A DNA stretch of 64,000 bases. It comes from Nilaparvata lugens (lineage: Eukaryota > Arthropoda > Insecta > Hemiptera > Delphacidae). The stretch is from NCBI RefSeq assembly GCF_014356525.2, contig NC_052506.1:29304192-29368191 (forward strand). Direction: 5' to 3'. The first letter of the stretch is position 1. Each line of letters starts with the position of its first letter. The notes below the pieces were generated by a model. That model was not told the origin of the DNA, made no database searches, and worked only from the letters and a program-made list of their open reading frames with translations. Shown here piece by piece: positions 56,681 to 64,000 of the stretch. Both the position numbers and the translations under genes were made by a program.

Positions 56681-59600
56681 AGTTATTCATTTTCACAACC
56701 TAACAATATCCAACAACATAAGACAACACCAACAATAACCAATAATATTATAAAATTTAATAAAATTACATTGAATAAAAAAAGGAGAGTGACAAGGAAA
56801 GATGTAAAGAGATAGACATACTCGAATTCTTCCAACTTGATATATTATGAAAAATCATATACAGTATGGATTATCATCCCTCAGAATGTAATGTGGACAA
56901 TCTTCGAAGTCTCGAATTTGCTAACGCAATATAAAATATTTTATTGGGTATTGGCCTGGAAGAATAATGATGATAGAATTGCATCTTGTGCAATGTGATT
57001 ATTATAATTATATTATTCTATCTTATATGTATGCATGTTAACATGAACATAATGGAAGCTATCTTCATTAGCTTGAATTCTGATACATACATACATTCCA
57101 TAAGTTATATGTGGGAAGTGAAAAAAACGGATTTCATCAACTTATATAGTTTTTAGCAGTTTTACGTGAGAAGTTCATGAATTTGAGCGTGCAGTTACTA
57201 GATTCACTACGGCTCCCTCCCTCCACAACAATCAATATGATAAGTTATCTGTTCTCAATATCTCCGTTATCACGACAATCGAAATCTATTCGTCCTCTGC
57301 CATCAACCACAAGAAACACAGAATTTTCAACCACAATATAACAAACAATATGCCGGAGAAGTTGTCTGTAGTGGTGGTGATGGAAATAATTTCAATTCAT
57401 CGTTTTTTAACCCTAACATCTAGCCTGGCTGTTGAATGCGTATAAAAGCAGTTGAAGTGAGTCGAATTAAGATTTTAAGTTTCAACGAAACTCAACGAGA
57501 AAGAGTTTGCTCATGAAAATTCGCGAATGCAGCCCCTAGCAGAATAATGGTAGCCAATTGAACGGAGTAAACTGATTGGGTTAACTGCACTCTGCATGCT
57601 GCAAGCACCAGATCCCTGGTCAATTTGAGGCCGGGAGCTTCGAGTGTGTCCTTCTCCTCTCATCTGAACTCCTATTTGCTTCTCCAAACTATAAGTGGGG
57701 TCCTTTTGTCCTTCTCCTCCTCTCTCACTCCTCCTTAGTCGAGTGGCGCCTAGCGTGGAGTGTCGCGATATGAATACGAAAGCCTTGACTCTGACCCTGT
57801 TCAGGATGCGCTTAAACTCCCCTCCCCCCCACTTATAACCATCACCATCCGCCCCCTTATGCGTTCGAGTGGAGCGAATTGCGAAATATAAACGAGAGAT
57901 CGGCTGATCTCCGATCGGATAAACCCGTCTCGCTTCCTTGACTACAATTCAATGGATCTGAATGGATCAGACAAACAGAAATTCCCCAAATACCCCAGGA
58001 AATTGTGACAAGCACCGAAGCTGATGCAATTGGATTATATTGTTCCGAATTCACTTAGCCAGCGGAACCAATTATTTATTATTGATCAATCGCTTTCTGA
58101 AGATTCTTCATTCTTATCACCCATATTGGGAATGTTATTGGAATTTTTTTTTCAGAAATATAATGACAATGAAATATTTACATCCAAATGATAAAAGAAG
58201 GATAGAAAATCAACCGTATACGAATGATGAGAATAAGGATCAGCAACATTGATTTCAAAATTTCAATCAGATCAGCCCCTATTCAGAATAGAGTAGATGA
58301 GGTTATTCTTTTCCAATTTCATCTAACCAGAAAAATGTGATATTCTCCTTTTGAACTCCTCTTATTAAATATTTTGAACATTGAATAATTTTGGGACGTT
58401 TATAGAATAATCAATCCGGTTATGATCCGGATCATCAATCATAAACTACTTGTAGAAGAAAATGTTTCCTATCAAATATAACAAAAAAGTTCACTTCAAT
58501 TTTTTTTATATTCAAGTGCATGAGAAAACCCATTAATTCCTCCGTGTATACATTTAATTTATGGAATCGTACCTATAGACTCGGTAAACTATATAGGTAT
58601 ATAATTATTATTATGATTTAGGTGATTACCTACAAATAGATACGGTACATGGCCTGTTCCATGGTCGGTTTTATGTTTGGATTCTGATCTGGAAAAATAT
58701 TAATTTTAATTTGTGTAGGCCTACGATTAAAAAAAAAAATATCATAACATTGATAGTCTACTTTGAAAATGTTCCGGATTAAATATTCAACATGAATATT
58801 TTATTAATCTATTCATTCCTCAATTCAACTATTGAATATTGCATTTCCAAAATATTCATTACAATTCTTGGAGTGGAAGAATGGAATGTAGAATCATTGT
58901 CAATTAGCGATATGCACTTTCAACAAAAATATATTGGTATGAAATGAGCCGGAAATTAGCTCAACAACGACGATCTGATTGTATCAATATTAATTACCTT
59001 TACCTTACAATATACGGGTCATTCCTCGTCCGGTATCATTTCAATTATTTATTTATGAATAGAATCACATTGATCTGATTATTATTGACATATTTTATTA
59101 TAATATTATGATGCATTATCATTATTGTCATAATACTTTCATAATACATCGCATCATTATTGTTGTATTGCATTCCATCCAGAGCAATAATGATACTCCA
59201 GAGTCTAGTCCCTTATTAATTATGATTCGACTGGGTGAAGAAAAATACACCCAGTGGAGTTTATTATTTGGAGCGCACAAATAAAATTACAATCACTATG
59301 ATCACAATACATTTATATTTCGGATTTACTCACTTTATAGTTTTTTAATATTATCCACTCTTACGTACTATCTAAATATAGTTGAACCTGGATATCCTTC
59401 AAGCAATCAAATCAACGGGAAATTTTGCTGAAGACCTCTAATAATTTAGAGGGAAAGTAACTTCTAAACAAACTCTCCTTCCCAAGCTACAATCACACTT
59501 GTCTTATTACAAGTAGGTATTACTAATAGAAATACTTGTCCATTGGTAGCTTATATCCAAATATAACTTGTCTCAGAGCGGAATACTTCATTTTACCATT

Positions 59601-61797
59601 TTTCTGAAAAACTCACATACTTCGAGACAAATGTTTTTCGCTTTAAAAAAAATTCTCATGTAAATAAGAAATCTATTCAAGGGAGGATTGCCGAAGTGAT
59701 TCAAAAAGGGATCTGAAGCATCAGTATTCAAATAGAAATCTATTCCTTGTAATTTGATTTTCATGAAACTATGAAACTTCAGGAGAAATGATTTTGGAAA
59801 CTGATTGAAATACATATTTTTCATCAAACAAGTACATACTTCTGATTCAGATTTGAACTTTATTTTGATGTACCGTATTGAAAGTTGGCGGAAAATATGA
59901 TTTTATTCTATACGAATGTGAGTAATCGTTAATAGAATAATATGATGAGATGATTTTCCTCTTGTAATGTTATACCCTAAATAGTTTGCTAGGCAACTTT
60001 GTTTTTTGGTTGGTGCCAGCGTTGAGACTTGTTGGCGGCAAACAGAATTCAAATTAGAACCAATGTGCGAGAGTGCATAGCGGTGTAGGGAAGGAAGCCT
60101 CACTGTTTTCTGACATGGAGACTATTAAGTGCCGAAACTTCTCCACTCAGTTGAGGAAGGCCCTTTCCTTATCACTTTTTACTTGAGTACCTCTTTCATT
60201 CCCACTCTTCATGTTCTCAGTTATCTCTCGTTTCTCCTTCCACTCTTCATCTCCATTCACCATGACCATTATCTCAAATCCGTTCATCCCTTTCAAGTTG
60301 CGACTTCCTCTCACAAAAAATGGCATCTCAAGTGGAGCTAGAATTGAAGGAATAGCAACATAGCAGTTTTTTATTAGTGAATAATATGAAGTAAAACAAA
60401 TCATGTAACCAAGTTCATTGTGGAATAATACCTTTGGACGTCCCCAAAGTCGTTTTCGAAAAAAAATTCATATGAGCTAGGCGTGAACGTGAAGAGTTTT
60501 AAAACCAGTAGCCAACCTTCTACAGGGGACCTCTGTATATACAAAAAGGAAAACTCTACAAACTTATTCAAGAAAAAGTATTCACTGTAGGCTATCATTC
60601 TGTTAAGGTACTGCTTGAATTCGTTTTTTTAAATCGAGATAAACAACAGAGCAAACTTTTACCAAATTTCAGATCACTCACACATGTTTTGAAACCTTCA
60701 ATGAATCAAGCCATGTTTTTTCAAAAATCAATACTTTTTTGTCAGACTTGTTTTATTCTTGGTTATTTTGTTGGAGAAGGAGTGGCATTATTTTTCACCA
60801 CCTTGGAATTTGAATGATATGATTCAAATATGGTATTTGTATCAACATTTAGCGGAATCCACAACAATCGATATCCTACAAACTCTTATGTGACTCCTAG
60901 CTATTCAGCGTCAATGAATTTGACCTTTTATTCACTTGCATGTTTGCTCTCCAGCTAGACATAGTTCCCCTACTACTCCTTATCCAATAACAAAGTAGTT
61001 GCCAGACAGTGAACTAGTCGTTACAAGTGTAACTCAATACAAGATCCACGATCATTTCGAGTACGTGTGTGTGTATGTGTGTGTGTGTGTTGTACAAAAA
61101 GACATGACAACAACTACAAGCAGACGGCTACTGAATTCAAAGCGGCTTCCGACTCGCCAATCTCCTTGTGGCCGCCGCCACTTCCTCCCCGTGGCCTCCT
61201 CAGCGCGGCTGCTCCTTATTCGGCAATGAAATTTGTTCACGTCCTTCCAAGACAAAGAAGCGTGCAATTGGCGTTAACAGCCGACTTTCAAGGAGCCGAT
61301 CTCGCCGCTAGATAGCCGTCCTCTCCCAACTCACACTTATACTCGTATACTCATGGTAAAACACACACACACATACGCTCTTCTAACTTCGCCAAAATTC
61401 TGTGTTTTTCTTCAAATTCGAATAATTTATTTGCATTTTCATTCGTTTACAATATTAATCACAATATCTGAAGAATTTCTGCATTGTCAGCATTTCCATT
61501 TCAACATATATTCAATTATATAAATCACAAATTCATGAAATACAAAATAAGAAACCAAATAAGTTTAGGCTACAAGTTTTTTAATCCAATCAATTTGGAT
61601 CTAACCTAGTACCTTGTGTCTAGATAGGTTGGATCCGAGGGAGGAAAGCAGGCAAAAGAAATAATCAAAAATCATTCATCTGAAAACTCGGGAACCGAAT
61701 GATATGATTTATTTGTCAAATACTCCAAAATATTCTTCTTGAATTGAAATCTGGAATTTAAAACTTCAGTTTCATGTGATGTCTTATTCATATTTGA
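56681..61797. other. 5.1-kb interval without a recognised gene
   Basis: Mostly AT-rich. A less AT-rich part at 57170-57960 contains tataaaagcag at 57441 followed by a gtcgaattaag tract, a possible TATA promoter. No supported coding exon follows. A (GT)n run is at 61066-61090 with a GC-richer patch at 61140-61310. Frames at 59588-59827, 60147-60404 and 61052-61315 show no domain. Confidence 0.35.
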
Positions 61798-62372
61798 ATT
61801 GAATGGAAAAGACTAAGAAATTTTCAAAAACCACAGATTTATTGGTACTTAGAAAGACCGATTTCGGTTATTACACCATTGTCAATCTCTGATAAACTAA
61901 AACTAAATACAAGAGCAGCAGACTTTATACTAGTAGGCGAGTACTGCTATTGGTCAAGGGCATGAACGCCTGCCATTGGCCCAGCTAGACAGTCTCACTG
62001 TGACAAAATGGCGGCTTAGGCAGAAGAATCGCCATGATAACAAAATTTACTTTCAGTACAAAATAAGAACCAAGAAAACAAGTGTGAAAGATAATAAAAC
62101 AAATATGTAAATGGAAAAACTATTGACTAATGTATGCTTCGATTTTATGATAAAACTAAATTCGTAGTGTTGTATTGGTTGAAATGAATCTGGTCATTTA
62201 AACTATACTGGGAATTTTCCTTAATTATTCTTGTTAATTCTAAAGCCTCTGCTGCTCTTGTATTTAGTTTTAGTTCATCAGAGATTGACAATGGTGTAAT
62301 AACCGAAACCAGTCTCTCTAAGTATTAATAGATATGTGGTTTTTGACAATTTCTTAGTCTTTTTCATTCAAT
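61798..62372. mobile_element. Foldback element with ~130-bp inverted ends
   Basis: The left end (61798-61927) reads attgaatggaaaagactaag inward. The right end (62241-62372) as reverse complement reads attgaatgaaaaagactaag. Both contain ttcggttattacaccattgt and aaactaaatacaagagcagc. The middle (~310 bp) is unique and non-coding. No clear target duplication was seen. It is probably a non-autonomous DNA element; a Penelope-like foldback is an alternative. Confidence 0.8.
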
Positions 62373-64000
62373 GTGAATAATTACCACAATATCAACTTCT
62401 CAACTACACAATAAGTTATTCATATTTCGAATTTAGAAATCAGTTTGACAGCATTGTACAATATGATACATCATATCAAATTTATGTTGCAATACATAAT
62501 AGATATTTCAAAATATGGAATTGAAAACATAGAACTGTTGCTAATATTGTATGGATGGTGTTTGTAAGTTGTGTGATTGAGCGTCCATCAACTTTTGAGG
62601 AATTGAATTTTTAGATCTCGAAGTAAGTGACAATAGAGCTCTAGTAAGCCTATGCGACTGTACTGCACTTATTAGTTGAAATAACAAAATCTTATCAACC
62701 TTGTTCAATGTGTTCAATAAATATGTTAATAATCAATTTATCGGAAAATGATTAATATCAATAATAGTCCTGCGATGGATGCGAACTTTATAAATATTTT
62801 TTTTGAAACTGAGAGATGGTGAAATGCTTGTGAGATTTTTACAACGTGTGACAGGCGGAAATAAGCCAGATTTAAATTTTCTGTATGAAAAAAATATTAT
62901 TATAAGAAAATGAATTTGTATATCGCGCTTCAAGCGTTTTTTCTCTTCCGGGCCTCAATCACCTATCCTCTTATCGTAACAAACCACATTCTTGATAGGG
63001 AATTCTTCATTTTCAATCATCCAATTTGAAACCACTCTCTTCTCACTATAGATTCCAACAAAAGTTTCACTTATAGAGAATGTTCTTCATTTGATCAATA
63101 ATTTTATTATTGCAGCTGGATGTTAGGACAGAGAATCACTAGCAAAGTATCAGAGTACCATGTGGTAGACATCATTGTATGGGCTTGTCACAACAAAGTG
63201 TTCGGATGAAGATTCAATGAAAAAGCAAAGAACAAAAATGTTGACACGTTCACAGTATTTTATACATGAGAAAACATCCAATGATGACTGTTCTGTTCTG
63301 TAACTGAACTTGCATGGAGTAGCCTAGCCTGCCACCTTCCACACTGCGATTTGATTTTCCAAGCACGTACTGGTTGGAAGCGAGGGTGACTGTGGAGGTG
63401 TAAGTTGTCGGCAAAACTCACCTGTCTTTGTTTCAAGTTTTTGTTCGACAAAAAAGATGACAGCAAAGGCTAGGAAGAAGATGAACGACAAAATAAAAGA
63501 AGCCGAACGATCGAATATGACATCTTGTAAATGCGTTGACGACAGGGCTGCAAGAAACGTTTATAACTTCGCGAACATTGTCCCTACAATGTTGATTGAA
63601 CATTGCATCGCTGACTACCGAAGAAGTCAGTAGTCTCGCAGTCTCAATTAATAACTACTGTTCAACTCTTCATCACCCTTGTATGAAATGACTGGAGGGA
63701 AATCACGAAACCGAATAAATTATTTTGTATTGTGACTAGTGAAACATTATTATGAATCATTAATCTGATCACTTTGGAAATCTCATAATTATTGTAACTA
63801 TCCAGTTTCTTACTGGTTGGATTATTATTGCGAAATTCATTGTCTTGCTTGAGAAATGTCAAAATGTCAAGCTTGTAATGAACTCTCCATTTTTGAATTG
63901 TTTCATTTTCAAGTTCTTGAAGATTTTCAAGACTATGTCTCAATATAATTCATTTGCTGTTGATGAACCATTCCTACCTTATTCATCCTCATATGGATTA
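62373..64000. other. Interval at the right edge without a recognised gene
   Basis: Short frames only. A 58-codon plus-strand frame (63457-63633) opens with a Lys-rich, helix-like stretch (MTAKARKKMNDKIKEAER) in a locally less AT-rich part. It has no recognisable domain or splice signals and could be chance. Confidence 0.3.

Noticed and set aside
61798..62372. Hammerhead ribozyme of a Penelope-like element
   Set aside because: A ctgatgaact word is present on one strand, but the paired stem and the following GAAA core are not in place.
1..64000. CRISPR array, operons, bacterial insertion sequences
   Set aside because: No spaced short repeats of that kind, no clustered coding genes; the content is that of an animal nuclear genome.

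Overview
The window looks like intergenic or intronic DNA from an animal nuclear genome, most likely an insect. It is AT-rich, has no operon-like packing of ORFs, and carries many decayed transposable elements of types common in insects: Jockey/CR1-like and RTE-like LINEs, IS630/mariner-type DNA transposons, Harbinger-like MITEs, a tRNA-derived SINE and Helitron-like ends. Several repeats remind me of planthopper (Hemiptera) sequence, but that is from memory and unverified. I could not support any intact host protein-coding gene or any structural RNA gene.

Layout. 0-6.4 kb: an inverted repeat, Helitron-like 3' ends in both orientations, and a TA/GA microsatellite. 7.2-8.7 kb: a broken RTE-like LINE on the minus strand. 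10.3-12.6 kb: a mariner-type transposon lacking the middle of its transposase, split by a 5'-truncated LINE flanked by 364/368-bp direct copies of the host transposon. 13.9-21.5 kb: an LTR-retrotransposon-like element with ~850-bp direct repeats, a long Gag-like ORF pair, a membrane-segment ORF and no recognisable pol. 25.1 kb: a MITE. 27.6-36.1 kb: two ~2.4-kb near-identical direct blocks around a nest of LINE fragments. 38.1-41.5 kb: tandem copies of one repeat, then a mariner-type transposon with ~600-bp terminal inverted repeats and a broken transposase. 42.5-43.9 kb: an almost perfect tandem duplication carrying a SINE. 44.0-46.5 kb: an internally deleted LINE. 50.8-55.9 kb: an inverted pair of a second repeat family (called RepX here), one arm interrupted by a MITE and a LINE at precisely visible empty sites. 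56.0-56.7 kb: a single copy of the repeat found in tandem at 38 kb (called RepY). 61.8-62.4 kb: a foldback element.

How the parts relate. The logic is one of nesting rather than a pathway: LINEs inside DNA transposons, MITEs inside RepX, LINEs inside LINEs. Other copies in the window serve as empty sites and give the relative order of insertion. The best candidate for something undescribed is the 13.9-21.5 kb element. It has a large Gag-like product with a long coiled coil and an arginine-rich tail instead of a zinc knuckle, plus a small putative membrane ORF, and no reverse transcriptase.
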